DNA from: DASSFZ01 sp035292585
Lineage (GTDB): Bacteria; Chloroflexota; Anaerolineae; Fen-1058
Direction: 5' to 3'
Assembly (NCBI GenBank): GCA_035292585.1
Contig: DATDPU010000128.1
Location: forward strand, 24,164 to 88,163
DNA: 64,000 nucleotides
The notes under the pieces are model-generated. The model did not search any database. It was not told where the DNA came from and saw nothing but the letters and a program-made list of their open reading frames with translations. This document shows, in pieces, positions 15,997 to 23,938 of the stretch (positions within the stretch are counted from its first letter, which is position 1; each line of letters starts with the position of its first letter). Made by a program: the position numbers and the translations under genes.

Positions 15997-17988
15997 TTAC
16001 TTGACCTCAACTTTCAGCATCTTCGTCGTATCGTTGCCTAGAATGTCGATCACCTTGACCATAATCCGATACTCACCCGGCGCTTCATAGCTGTGCGTCA
16101 CGCTCTTTTGCAATTCGGGACTCTTGCGCGTGCGGTAGGTCTGCCACTCGTTGTGGAAGGTGTCGCCCTTGTTATCCCAATCGACCGCCCAATAGTCGAT
16201 CCACTGCGACCAGTGCTTGATCGCTTTCTGGATATCCTGCGGCACGTCATCCGGTGGGATGACGAAATCGGCCAGCGTCAGCGTCACGTCGCGCTTGCTC
16301 TTTTTGACATCGACCGACAGCGCGGCCAGTTCAAAGAAACGGATGTCGCCCTGCTCGACGGCTTTCTTGTCCATCACGTCGCGCGGAATGCGGAAGAAAC
16401 GCGCGTTGACGTTGGCCTGCGCCGCCTGCTGGCGCGCGACCTCGTTGATCTCGAAAGCGAAGTCCCAGCCCAGGATGTCTACACCGTTCGTCGCGGGCGA
16501 GTCTTTACCCTTGCCGATGGACTTCTTGAATTCCGTCACGATGTTCGTCACGTCGCCGACGGACACCGGCGCATCGACCGCGCCGACGTGTACCATCCGT
16601 CCGCGATTGACGCCATGCAGCCACACGTAGCCGCTGATCGGGCGGGCGTGATAGAGTTGGAGAATAAACTCAACATACGCCCGCTGCGGATTATCGACTG
16701 CTGACGGCTGACCGCTGAATGCTTCCTTTTGCCACGCCTGCCGCTCGTACTTCCCAAGATTCTGCACGACAAACGGGCGCACGTTTTCAATGGACAGCAG
16801 CCGCTTGCGCGTGGTGTGAATGGCGAAGCGGCCCAGGTCGCACGCGATCCAACGCCGATTGAGTTTCTCCGCGACGGTCGGCGTCGTGCCACTACCACAG
16901 AAACAATCGAGCACCAGATCGTTTTCGTTGGATGAAGCTTTGATGATGCGTTCGAGCAAGGCTTCGGGCTTTTGGGTTGAATAGTTAATCCGTTCATCCT
17001 GGTTTGTCGAGTATCCACGCAATTGACTAATGTCATCCCACCAATCGGTTACTTGTCTACCACGACTCTCGTCAAGGTATTGTTTCACCTTCAGAGTCGG
17101 CTGCGTTTTTCCCACGATGACTAACAATCCCTTACGATCATATTCTTCCATTCGTTCGCGAGAAATCCGCCAACCGTTAGGCGGCGGCTTAATTCCTTTA
17201 TATTCGTAAGTCAGATTTGGACGGGGATGCGGACTGACCAGATTACCCAGGTTATAATGACGACCAGTTTCAGGCTCTTTGTGTCTGTACCAAGAATCGA
17301 CGGTCTTTTGGCTTAATGGAACATATTGCGGTATGAAGATTGGGCGATCAGTCTTGGAATAGAACAGAATGGTATCATGCACCGCGCCGTAAGTGTGGGC
17401 ATCATTGTGACTATCTGCGCGCTTCCAAACCACCTCACTGTGAAAGCAATCCGTTCCAAAGATTTCATCCATAAGCGCTTTTGCATAATGCACTACATGC
17501 CAGTCGAGATGCACATAGATGCTTCCATCGTCAGCGAGTAACTCGCGCAACATCACAACTGTCTCATAAAACCACTGCAAGTATGAATCCATCCCGCGTC
17601 CCCACGTATCGCGGTAGGCTTTCTGCTCAATCACGCTCGGCTCTTTCAGAAAACTTGTCGTCTCGTCATCGTCGGTGTCGGGGTCGTCGGGGATCGTCGC
17701 CGTGAAAGAGAAATCCGCCCCCACGTTGAACGGCGGGTCGATGTAGATCAAATTCACCTTGCCGGCGAATTCGTCCAGCAGTGACGGCAGCACGTACTTC
17801 TTGTCGCCCCAGATCAGCCGGTTGCGCCAGTCGGAATCACGGCCCGCGCTGAAAAGATCAAGCGTCCGCTGTCGCTGCTGGGCAGATTCGTTGACCGTCT
17901 CAATCGTTTGAAAGGGCAGCGTCACGCGCAAGGGCGCAACCCGCCGGCCCTGTTCATCGTATTTGCCTTCCCAAGTGAGTTCGGTCAT
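15997..17988 (-). CDS. mod: Type III DNA methyltransferase, Mod subunit
   Basis: N6-adenine DNA methyltransferase, 663 residues, of the beta class: the catalytic DPPF (84-87) precedes the SAM motif FCGSGTT (363-369). The region between them and the C-terminal third would hold target recognition. It methylates the recognition site and also guides the Res subunit. DPPF replaces the commoner DPPY but is seen in the class. The last residues (EYRIMVKVIDILGNDTTKML) resemble a small beta domain. The recognition sequence cannot be read from the protein. Confidence 0.93.
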   Translation of the reverse strand: MTELTWEGKYDEQGRRVAPLRVTLPFQTIETVNESAQQRQRTLDLFSAGRDSDWRNRLIWGDKKYVLPSLLDEFAGKVNLIYIDPPFNVGADFSFTATIPDDPDTDDDETTSFLKEPSVIEQKAYRDTWGRGMDSYLQWFYETVVMLRELLADDGSIYVHLDWHVVHYAKALMDEIFGTDCFHSEVVWKRADSHNDAHTYGAVHDTILFYSKTDRPIFIPQYVPLSQKTVDSWYRHKEPETGRHYNLGNLVSPHPRPNLTYEYKGIKPPPNGWRISRERMEEYDRKGLLVIVGKTQPTLKVKQYLDESRGRQVTDWWDDISQLRGYSTNQDERINYSTQKPEALLERIIKASSNENDLVLDCFCGSGTTPTVAEKLNRRWIACDLGRFAIHTTRKRLLSIENVRPFVVQNLGKYERQAWQKEAFSGQPSAVDNPQRAYVEFILQLYHARPISGYVWLHGVNRGRMVHVGAVDAPVSVGDVTNIVTEFKKSIGKGKDSPATNGVDILGWDFAFEINEVARQQAAQANVNARFFRIPRDVMDKKAVEQGDIRFFELAALSVDVKKSKRDVTLTLADFVIPPDDVPQDIQKAIKHWSQWIDYWAVDWDNKGDTFHNEWQTYRTRKSPELQKSVTHSYEAPGEYRIMVKVIDILGNDTTKMLKVEVK

Positions 17989-18114
17989 GGCTACCTTCGC
18001 AATCGATGGTAAGCCGCATTATACGATCAGGAGTGGTGATGGGCAAACAGAGCCGATAGAGTAAGCCCTCGGTGCAAACCGGGCGGTCTCATACAGAAGG
18101 GCATCGTGTTCGAT

Positions 18115-18164
18115 AAGAACGCCCGGTCGCCCGGTCTGTGCTGTTGACCGGGTGTTCTTTTTAT
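18115..18164 (+). terminator. Orphan intrinsic terminator between divergent genes
   Basis: A 14-bp stem (AAGAACGCCCGGTC, 18115-18128, with GACCGGGTGTTCTT, 18146-18159, one G-U pair) followed by TTTTTAT. It points rightward, yet the gene to its left (mod) runs leftward. It must therefore end either a short unannotated rightward RNA or an attenuated leader of the downstream toxin-antitoxin pair. Confidence 0.65.
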
Positions 18165-18226
18165 GCTACTGTTCACTTGTCAATGTGTAGAAAGCACTCC
18201 AATAAGCGACAGAATAGGGGGATGGG

Positions 18227-18940
18227 ATGATTGTCTATCCGAGTGGTGAACTGCTTGCATCACTCAATGCTCCGGCATATTCGATAGCCGAAACCAGTCG
18301 CTTGATAGGAATTCCGAGCTGGAGCGTCAGTCGTTACTTAAGGGGATATGAGTATAAGTATCGCACCAAAGAAGAAACGCGTGAAGGACAACAGCCGCCC
18401 GTTGTTAGCCAATCAGACGAGGGCGCTACGTATGCATCGTTTTTAGACCTAGTGGATTTGTTATTTGTCAAAGAATTCCTCGGAAGGGGGTTTACGCTTC
18501 AGCATTTGCGCCTTGCCTTAATCGAAGCTAAAACATACTTGGGAACCCCGCACTTTGCAAGAAGCGAGTTCTATACGAGTGGAGATCAAATCGTCCTAAA
18601 GCTCCCAAAACAGGGCTATATGATCGCCCTAATAACAGGCGGCCAAATTGCAATCCCTGAAATCATAGAAAAACTGAGCGACAAATTAGACTTTGAGACT
18701 ATTACAGAATTTGGTCTTGTTCAAAGATGGTATCCCAAAGGGAAAAGCGGGATGATTGTTATTGATCCGCAAGTGTGCTTTGGACGTCCAACGTTAATAG
18801 GTCGAGGTACGGCTACAAGCAATATTTACGATCTATACTTGGGCGAAAGCGAACAGGTTGAACCGGTAAGCAAGTGGTTTAATATTCCTGTTCCTGACAT
18901 TAAGGCTGCGGTTCAATTTGAACACAGTCTATGGGGATAA
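18227..18940 (+). CDS. VapB45-like antitoxin (HTH plus DUF433)
   Basis: DNA-binding antitoxin candidate of 237 residues. The N-terminus resembles a MerR/Xre-type helix-turn-helix (YSIAETSRLIGIPSWSVSRYL). The C-terminal region (IDPQVCFGRPTLIGRGTATSNIYDLYLGE..., about 182-230) is a DUF433 domain, the hallmark of VapB45-type antitoxins. It overlaps the downstream PIN-like gene by 10 bases. Codons are clearly richer in A/T than the neighbours, suggesting recent transfer. Confidence 0.8.
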   Translation: MIVYPSGELLASLNAPAYSIAETSRLIGIPSWSVSRYLRGYEYKYRTKEETREGQQPPVVSQSDEGATYASFLDLVDLLFVKEFLGRGFTLQHLRLALIEAKTYLGTPHFARSEFYTSGDQIVLKLPKQGYMIALITGGQIAIPEIIEKLSDKLDFETITEFGLVQRWYPKGKSGMIVIDPQVCFGRPTLIGRGTATSNIYDLYLGESEQVEPVSKWFNIPVPDIKAAVQFEHSLWG

Positions 18941-19332
18941 CGTTTTTTGTAGACGAAAACTATGGACGGGACTTAGTCCAAAGCTTACGCGGACTCGGTT
19001 GCACTAATGTTGAACATCTCCTCGAAACTTTCAAACCTGGCACTCCTGACGAAGAGTGGTTAGAGTATGTAGGCAAGCACGGATTTGCGCTGATCACGAA
19101 AGACAAGAATATCCGTAAGAACCCAAAAGAAAGGGCGGCCTTATTAAAGCACAAGATAGTGGCGTTTTATTTGGGTGGGGACAAGATGGGCGTTAGAGAA
19201 ACCGGAAAGCAACTAATCAATGCTTGGGATAAGATGGAGGCGTGTGCCAAGCAGCGAAAGAAAGCAGGGGTTGCGGGCGCTTTCATCGTGCGGCCTGGCG
19301 GAGGAAAAATAGTCGAGATTCCGCTGACTTGA
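18931..19332 (+). CDS. VapC45-like PIN-domain toxin
   Basis: Small PIN-like protein of 133 residues. The acidic start TFFVDENYGRDLVQSLRGLG and the later ALITKDKNIRKNPKERAALL are the pattern of PIN-like (VapC45) ribonuclease toxins, with Asp/Glu residues that would hold Mg2+. It overlaps the antitoxin gene by 10 bases, so both are coupled. The target RNA is unknown. It sits next to a type III restriction system, as toxin pairs often do in defence islands. Confidence 0.8.
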   Translation: MGITFFVDENYGRDLVQSLRGLGCTNVEHLLETFKPGTPDEEWLEYVGKHGFALITKDKNIRKNPKERAALLKHKIVAFYLGGDKMGVRETGKQLINAWDKMEACAKQRKKAGVAGAFIVRPGGGKIVEIPLT

Positions 19333-19419
19333 GAGGCTCGATAGACGCTGATGAACAGTGTCACGCGCAGGCGCAACCCGCTGGCTAAGGGTAGGGCAAA
19401 CGCTGCGAGAAACACAAAG

Positions 19420-19439
19420 CGCCCGGCACTGGCCGGGCG
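19420..19439. terminator. Bidirectional terminator between convergent genes
   Basis: CGCCCGGC pairs with GCCGGGCG around a four-base loop. T-rich sequence follows on the minus strand (TTTGTGTTT) and more weakly on the plus strand. It lies between vapC-like and carboxypeptidase gene ends. Confidence 0.6.
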
Positions 19440-19497
19440 TCTTACTGTTCATATCCTTTACAACTCTCGCACCTTAGGCAGCTCGCTCGGTTCGCTA

Positions 19498-21033
19498 TCA
19501 AGTGGCAGACTTGCCCGGAATATCACCCGTGAGGCCGTAGAGCGGTTGATACTTCGTCCACAGATAGGCGATATACGGTTCAATCTTCAGCGGCCCGCCG
19601 GTGACGCGCTCGACCAGCTCGGCCGCCGTGAATTTGCTGCCGTGCTGATACAGGTTCTCTGTCAGCCAGCGGTGCAGCGGGCCGAACTCGCCCTGCCTGA
19701 TCTGATCGGGAATGTCCGGCTGGGCGCGCAAGGCGGCGTCGAAGAACTGCGCGCCCAAGATGTTGCCCAGCGTGTAGCCCTGGAACGCGCCGCCCACAAT
19801 CCCGCCAAACCAGTGCACGTCTTGCAGCACGCCGTCGCGGTCGTCGGGCGCGCGCACGCCGAGGTCGGTTTGGTAACGCGCGTGCCAGGCTTCGGGCAGG
19901 TCTTTCACCGGGAGCCGGCCTTCCAGCAAGTCGAGCTCGAAATCGAAGCGCAGCATGACGTGCAGGTTGTAGGTCACTTCGTCGGCCTCGGTGCGAATCA
20001 GCGAACGCTGCACTTTGTTGATCGCGCGATAGAACGTATCGAGCGGAATCGATTTCAGCTGGTCGGGGAAAACCATCTGGAGTTGCGGATAGAAGAATTC
20101 CCAGAAGTCCCGGCTGCGGCTGACCAGATTTTCCCACAAGCGCGATTGGCTCTCGTGCACCCCGGACGATGCGCCGTTTGCGAGCGGCGTGCCCTCCAGG
20201 TCCATGCGGATGCCCTGCTCGTACATGGCATGACCGGCTTCGTGCGTGGTGCTGAAGAAAGCATCGCCGAAGTCATTCTCCTTGATGCGCGTGGTGATGC
20301 GCACATCGCCCAGCGAGAATTTGGTCATGAACGGATGGGGTGTTTTGTCCTGCCGCCCGCGATTGAAATCGTAGCCGAGCTTCTTCACCACCTCCAGTCC
20401 AAACGCCAACTGCTGCGCCTCGGGGAAGCGCTGGCGCAGGCAGGCCTCGTCGGCCGGCGGCCGCGCAGTGATGGCCTGCACGATCGGCACGAGCTGCCCG
20501 CGCAGGTCGGCAAACAGCGCGCGCACGGTGGATGCTTTTATGCCATAATCGGAATAGTCGATCAACGGATCGGCGATGCTCGCGTAGCCGGGGAAGAAAT
20601 CGGCCAGCTGCCGGCTCAAGTCGACCGTCTTTTGGAGCAAGGGCCGCAGCCGGGAGAAATCGTTGGTGGGCCGCGCCTCCGTCCAGGTCTGGTAGGAAAT
20701 GGCGCTGTGATTGTCGAGCTCGGCCACGAATGCCGGCGGCACTTTCACCGCCCGCTCGTACTCGCGGCGCGTCACGCGGATCAGGCTGGCGTCGTCCGAG
20801 TCATACGGCAGGCTCTCCGCGTACGGGCGTAAATCGTCCAGCAGTTGGCCGATGGCCGGATCGATGAACTTCTCGTGCGCGATCCGCCCCAGGGTGGCCA
20901 TCTGGCGCGCCCGCGCCGGCGCGCCGCCCGTCGGCATGTAGGTGGCCTGATCCCAGCTCAACACGGCATTCGCCATGTTGAAGTCGTTGATCTCCAATAA
21001 GCGCGTCTTGAGTTCTTGCAGCTTGCTCTCCAC
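19498..21033 (-). CDS. Carboxypeptidase Taq (M32) metallopeptidase
   Basis: Cytosolic zinc carboxypeptidase, 511 residues, close to the usual M32 length. The zinc motif HEAGHAMYEQG (H-E-x-x-H) and the M32 patterns DVRITTR and GVHESQSRLWEN are present, as is the family N-terminal NANAVLSWDQ-like segment (ANAVLSWDQATYMP). It removes C-terminal residues from peptides. Start is GTG at 21033, supported by AGGAGG eight to nine bases upstream. It stands alone, next to repeats. Confidence 0.95.
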   Translation of the reverse strand: MESKLQELKTRLLEINDFNMANAVLSWDQATYMPTGGAPARARQMATLGRIAHEKFIDPAIGQLLDDLRPYAESLPYDSDDASLIRVTRREYERAVKVPPAFVAELDNHSAISYQTWTEARPTNDFSRLRPLLQKTVDLSRQLADFFPGYASIADPLIDYSDYGIKASTVRALFADLRGQLVPIVQAITARPPADEACLRQRFPEAQQLAFGLEVVKKLGYDFNRGRQDKTPHPFMTKFSLGDVRITTRIKENDFGDAFFSTTHEAGHAMYEQGIRMDLEGTPLANGASSGVHESQSRLWENLVSRSRDFWEFFYPQLQMVFPDQLKSIPLDTFYRAINKVQRSLIRTEADEVTYNLHVMLRFDFELDLLEGRLPVKDLPEAWHARYQTDLGVRAPDDRDGVLQDVHWFGGIVGGAFQGYTLGNILGAQFFDAALRAQPDIPDQIRQGEFGPLHRWLTENLYQHGSKFTAAELVERVTGGPLKIEPYIAYLWTKYQPLYGLTGDIPGKSAT

Positions 21034-21399
21034 GAAATTCCTCCTATTTTGAGACTTGCCAAGTCTTCAACATTTGCTGTGAATTGCTTTAGCACGTGGG
21101 AGTGCAGCCTTGCCCGTGCCCAATTGGCGGGCTAAAGCCCGCACTCCTTCAGTCGCCGGCTAGTACTTCAACAATCTGAAGTTGCGTAGTTCCCGCCGCA
21201 GTTGAACTGCGGCGGACGGCACGCTTCGCGCAACTGCCGTCCGAACCCCGCAAAATTAAGTGGTCGGGGTACTAGTGGTCAGTCCACTTGATTTTGATGG
21301 GTAGCATAGGGCCTTGTGCCCGTCCACCGCCCACGACCCCGCCAGGGGGCGCAAGCAGGGGGCTATGCTACGGCCTATCCATTTCACATGGGCTGACTA
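21034..21399. repeat. Repeat-rich non-coding spacer
   Basis: No gene supported. It holds AGACTTGCCAAGTCT (21052-21066, family I-like), a GGAGTGC...GCACTCC dyad, a family J-like dyad (CCGCCGCAGTTGAACTGCGG and ACGGCAGTTGCGCGAAGCG in complement), and a long dyad from GTAGCATAGGGCC to GGGGGCTATGCTAC. It separates the kinase-like and peptidase genes. Confidence 0.6.
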
Positions 21400-23823
21400 C
21401 TAGGCTTCAGGCCCCTTCGGCCGAGACCGGGCAGGTCTCGTGCGATCGTCGTCTTCCCAGGCTGATAGCGCTTGTTCGATCCATGTTTCAAGTGAAGCGC
21501 TCTCGGAGGTTGTGCTCGCCGGACGCGGGTCAGTCACGCGCGCGACGGGCAAGACAAAGGTGAACGCTGCGCCGTGTCCCTTCTCGCTATGCGCCCAGAG
21601 CTGGCCGCCCATCGCTTCGCACAGCCCGCGCGCGATCGGCAGGCCGATCCCCAACCCGATCTGATCGACGTGCGGCGAGCCTTCGCCGCGATAGAACGCC
21701 TCGAACAGGCGCTGGCCCTGTGCGCGATCGAACCCGTTGCCGCTATCGGCGACCGCGACGGCGACGAAAGCGGGCCGGTCGGTCGAGTGACCATCCCATG
21801 ACGGCGTAGCCGATAGCCGCACCTGCCCGCCATCCGGCGTGAACTTGAGCGCGTTGTCGAGCAGCTGATCGAGCACCTGCCGCACCCGCCGGCGATCGGC
21901 GCGTACGCTGGGCAGGTTGGGCTTGACCTGCACATCGAGCGCCAGGTTGCGCAGCTCGCAGCGCGGGCGATAGTCACTCGCCGCATCGGCCAGCAGCGAG
22001 GCGACGTCGGTCTCTTCGATCGAGAGTTCGATCCGCCCGCGATCGAGTTCGTTGAATTGGAGAATGGCGTTGACGTGCGCGCTCAAGCGCTCGGCGTTGG
22101 CGCGAATCGTCTCGACGAAGCCGAGGGCCGCGGCCGGCAGCGACCCGGCCGCGCCTTTCGCCAACAGATCGGCATAACCTTTGATCGTCGCCAGCGGCGT
22201 GCGAAACTCCTGCGCGATGCTGCCGATGAACTGGATCCGGCTCAAGTCGCGCTGGTGGTCCAGGGTGGTGTCGCGGAAGACGGCGACCACGCCCAGCCGC
22301 TCGCCGCGCAGGCTGTGCACCGGCGTCAGGCTGAGGTGCAGGATCGTAGCGCCGAACTCGAACGACGCGCGCACCACATCCGATCCGCTGGCGCGGCCCG
22401 CCTCAGCCACACTCGGCGCGCCGCGCAACGGTTTGAGCCGCTCGAAGATGAAACCGAGCGGACGATGGAGCATGTAGTCGAGCGGGGTGTCGAGCAGGTG
22501 CACCGCCACCGTGTTCGCCAGGATCACCTGGTCGGCTTTGTCGGTGACGAGAACGCCATCGCCGATCGATTCGAGGATCGAGGCATACCACCCGGCCTCT
22601 TGCTCGCGGGTGGCCAAAACGTGGGCGAGCTCGCGCGCCTGCGCATCCAGACCACGATATAGCTGCGCGTTGACGATCGCGGCGGCGATCTGCGCGCCCA
22701 GCGCTTCGAGCAGCCGTTTCTGTCCATCGCTGAACTCGCGCCGGTCACGCGCGTTGGCGGCGATGAACACGCCGAGGGTGTTATGCTGCGTCGATAAGGG
22801 TTGGACGATCGACGGGCCGAGCCGTTCCAGGTTCAGCAAGCGCAGCAGCGCGGCCGCGCCCTGGCCGCGCGGCCCCACGCTCACCTGCTCGCCGCTGGAC
22901 ATAGCCAGCGCCAGCGCCGGTTGTACATTGAGCGCGAAGGTTTGGCCGATGTCGACGATGCCGCGGGGGTGGCAACTGCCCACGCGCAAGGTCTGCGGCG
23001 CGCTCTCGTCGGTGAGCGCGATGAGCGCGCGATCGGCTTCGATGCCGCTCGCGGCATGCTCGACGACCTTGCGCAGCAGCTCGTCGAGGTCGAACGACGT
23101 GAACAGGTAGGCGCTGGCTTCCAAGAGCGTGACGAGTTCACGCGTTTGCCGAAGCGCGCTCTCGCTGAACTCGCGCAGCGTGTCCTGCGTAGTGCGCAGG
23201 TCGCTGAGCGCGCGCTGGTACAGCCCGAGCGGGAAGAGCGAAAAGCCGATCAGCCGACACACCCGCGAGAGATCGGGCAACAGCAGCAAGTCGAACGCGG
23301 CGGATAGCGCCAACACGGCGAAGGCGGCGATCGTGCCGCTGGTGCGATCGGGCGAGCGCCGCAGCCCGAAGAGCGTGAGCGCCGTCCCGCCCGACACGAT
23401 CAGCGTCCCGATCGACCAGGCCGGCCCGATCCAGGTCGGCTCACCGCCCGCCAGGCGCGCCGCGCTCGTCGCGAAGGCGCTCAACGCCGCGGCCAGCGTC
23501 ATCCCGCCGCCGAGGAGCACGCCGCCGAAACGCGCCGGCAGCGCTGCGGCGAGGAAGGCCCAGGCCAGCAGGACGATCGTGGCGAAGTCTAAACCGCGCG
23601 TGAGCGGGGCGGGTATCAGGTTCGGCGCAGCCGTCGCCGCGAACAGCGCGCCTTGGATGAACCACAGCATGAAGAAGGCGAGCAGCGGCTCGCGGAAGGC
23701 GTGCGCGTCGCCGCGCCGCCAGTTGGTGAAGGCGACGCTCGTTGCCACGGCGATCGCGACGTACAACAGCGCGCGTTCGAGAAGCGGCGAGAGGGTGAAG
23801 CTGAGGGCGTCGGGCATAGGCAT
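21400..23823 (-). CDS. GAF/PAS sensor histidine-kinase-like protein lacking the phosphoacceptor histidine
   Basis: Membrane sensor protein, 807 residues. The N-terminus has about six to seven hydrophobic helices (20-205), then a coiled linker, a GAF domain (about 235-390), a PAS domain (about 410-520), an H-box region and a HATPase domain. The H-box reads SIAQEFRTPLATIKGY, where the usual S-H-E-L-R-T-P-L histidine is Gln538. The ATP-binding boxes are intact: LLDNALKFTP, VADSGNGF, GLGIGLPIA. It may bind ATP but should not autophosphorylate at the normal site, so it could act as a pseudokinase or as a partner of another kinase. A TATAAT ends eight bases before the ATG, suggesting a leaderless message. 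No response regulator is adjacent. Confidence 0.85.
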   Translation of the reverse strand: MPMPDALSFTLSPLLERALLYVAIAVATSVAFTNWRRGDAHAFREPLLAFFMLWFIQGALFAATAAPNLIPAPLTRGLDFATIVLLAWAFLAAALPARFGGVLLGGGMTLAAALSAFATSAARLAGGEPTWIGPAWSIGTLIVSGGTALTLFGLRRSPDRTSGTIAAFAVLALSAAFDLLLLPDLSRVCRLIGFSLFPLGLYQRALSDLRTTQDTLREFSESALRQTRELVTLLEASAYLFTSFDLDELLRKVVEHAASGIEADRALIALTDESAPQTLRVGSCHPRGIVDIGQTFALNVQPALALAMSSGEQVSVGPRGQGAAALLRLLNLERLGPSIVQPLSTQHNTLGVFIAANARDRREFSDGQKRLLEALGAQIAAAIVNAQLYRGLDAQARELAHVLATREQEAGWYASILESIGDGVLVTDKADQVILANTVAVHLLDTPLDYMLHRPLGFIFERLKPLRGAPSVAEAGRASGSDVVRASFEFGATILHLSLTPVHSLRGERLGVVAVFRDTTLDHQRDLSRIQFIGSIAQEFRTPLATIKGYADLLAKGAAGSLPAAALGFVETIRANAERLSAHVNAILQFNELDRGRIELSIEETDVASLLADAASDYRPRCELRNLALDVQVKPNLPSVRADRRRVRQVLDQLLDNALKFTPDGGQVRLSATPSWDGHSTDRPAFVAVAVADSGNGFDRAQGQRLFEAFYRGEGSPHVDQIGLGIGLPIARGLCEAMGGQLWAHSEKGHGAAFTFVLPVARVTDPRPASTTSESASLETWIEQALSAWEDDDRTRPARSRPKGPEA

Positions 23824-23831
23824 TGGCCCGA

Positions 23832-23837
23832 ATTATA
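23832..23837 (-). promoter_or_regulatory. -10 element of a probably leaderless promoter (kinase-like gene)
   Basis: TATAAT on the minus strand, ending eight bases before the ATG at 23823. No Shine-Dalgarno fits in the gap. Second case of this layout in the window. Confidence 0.5.
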
Positions 23838-23868
23838 CTTTATAGTTGTGAAGGTGGGGAGGGAGAAG

Positions 23869-23938
23869 GTAGATTGGTAGACAGGTAGCCGGTAGACAGA
23901 TTACTTGTGTACCTGTTCCCTGTTTACCTGTTACCACT
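23869..23938. repeat. Family A GGTAGACAGGTA repeat
   Basis: GGTAGATTGGTAGACAGGTAGCCGGTAGACAG facing TACCTGTTCCCTGTTTACCTGTTACC, giving a long imperfect dyad downstream of the transglycosylase gene. Other copies: 27686-27755, 28549-28585, 28688-28722, 59517-59570. Confidence 0.8.

Noticed and set aside
13421..17988. Type I or BREX-like system
   Set aside because: There is no specificity subunit or BREX gene; helicase-nuclease plus beta-class methyltransferase is the plain type III pair.
18040..18170. tRNA or known small RNA upstream of the VapB-like gene
   Set aside because: No cloverleaf or T-loop signature was found; only the terminator hairpin is supported.
21288..21563. Small rightward gene overlapping the kinase end
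   Set aside because: It begins in the repeat-rich spacer and overlaps a well-supported gene on the other strand; no family resemblance.
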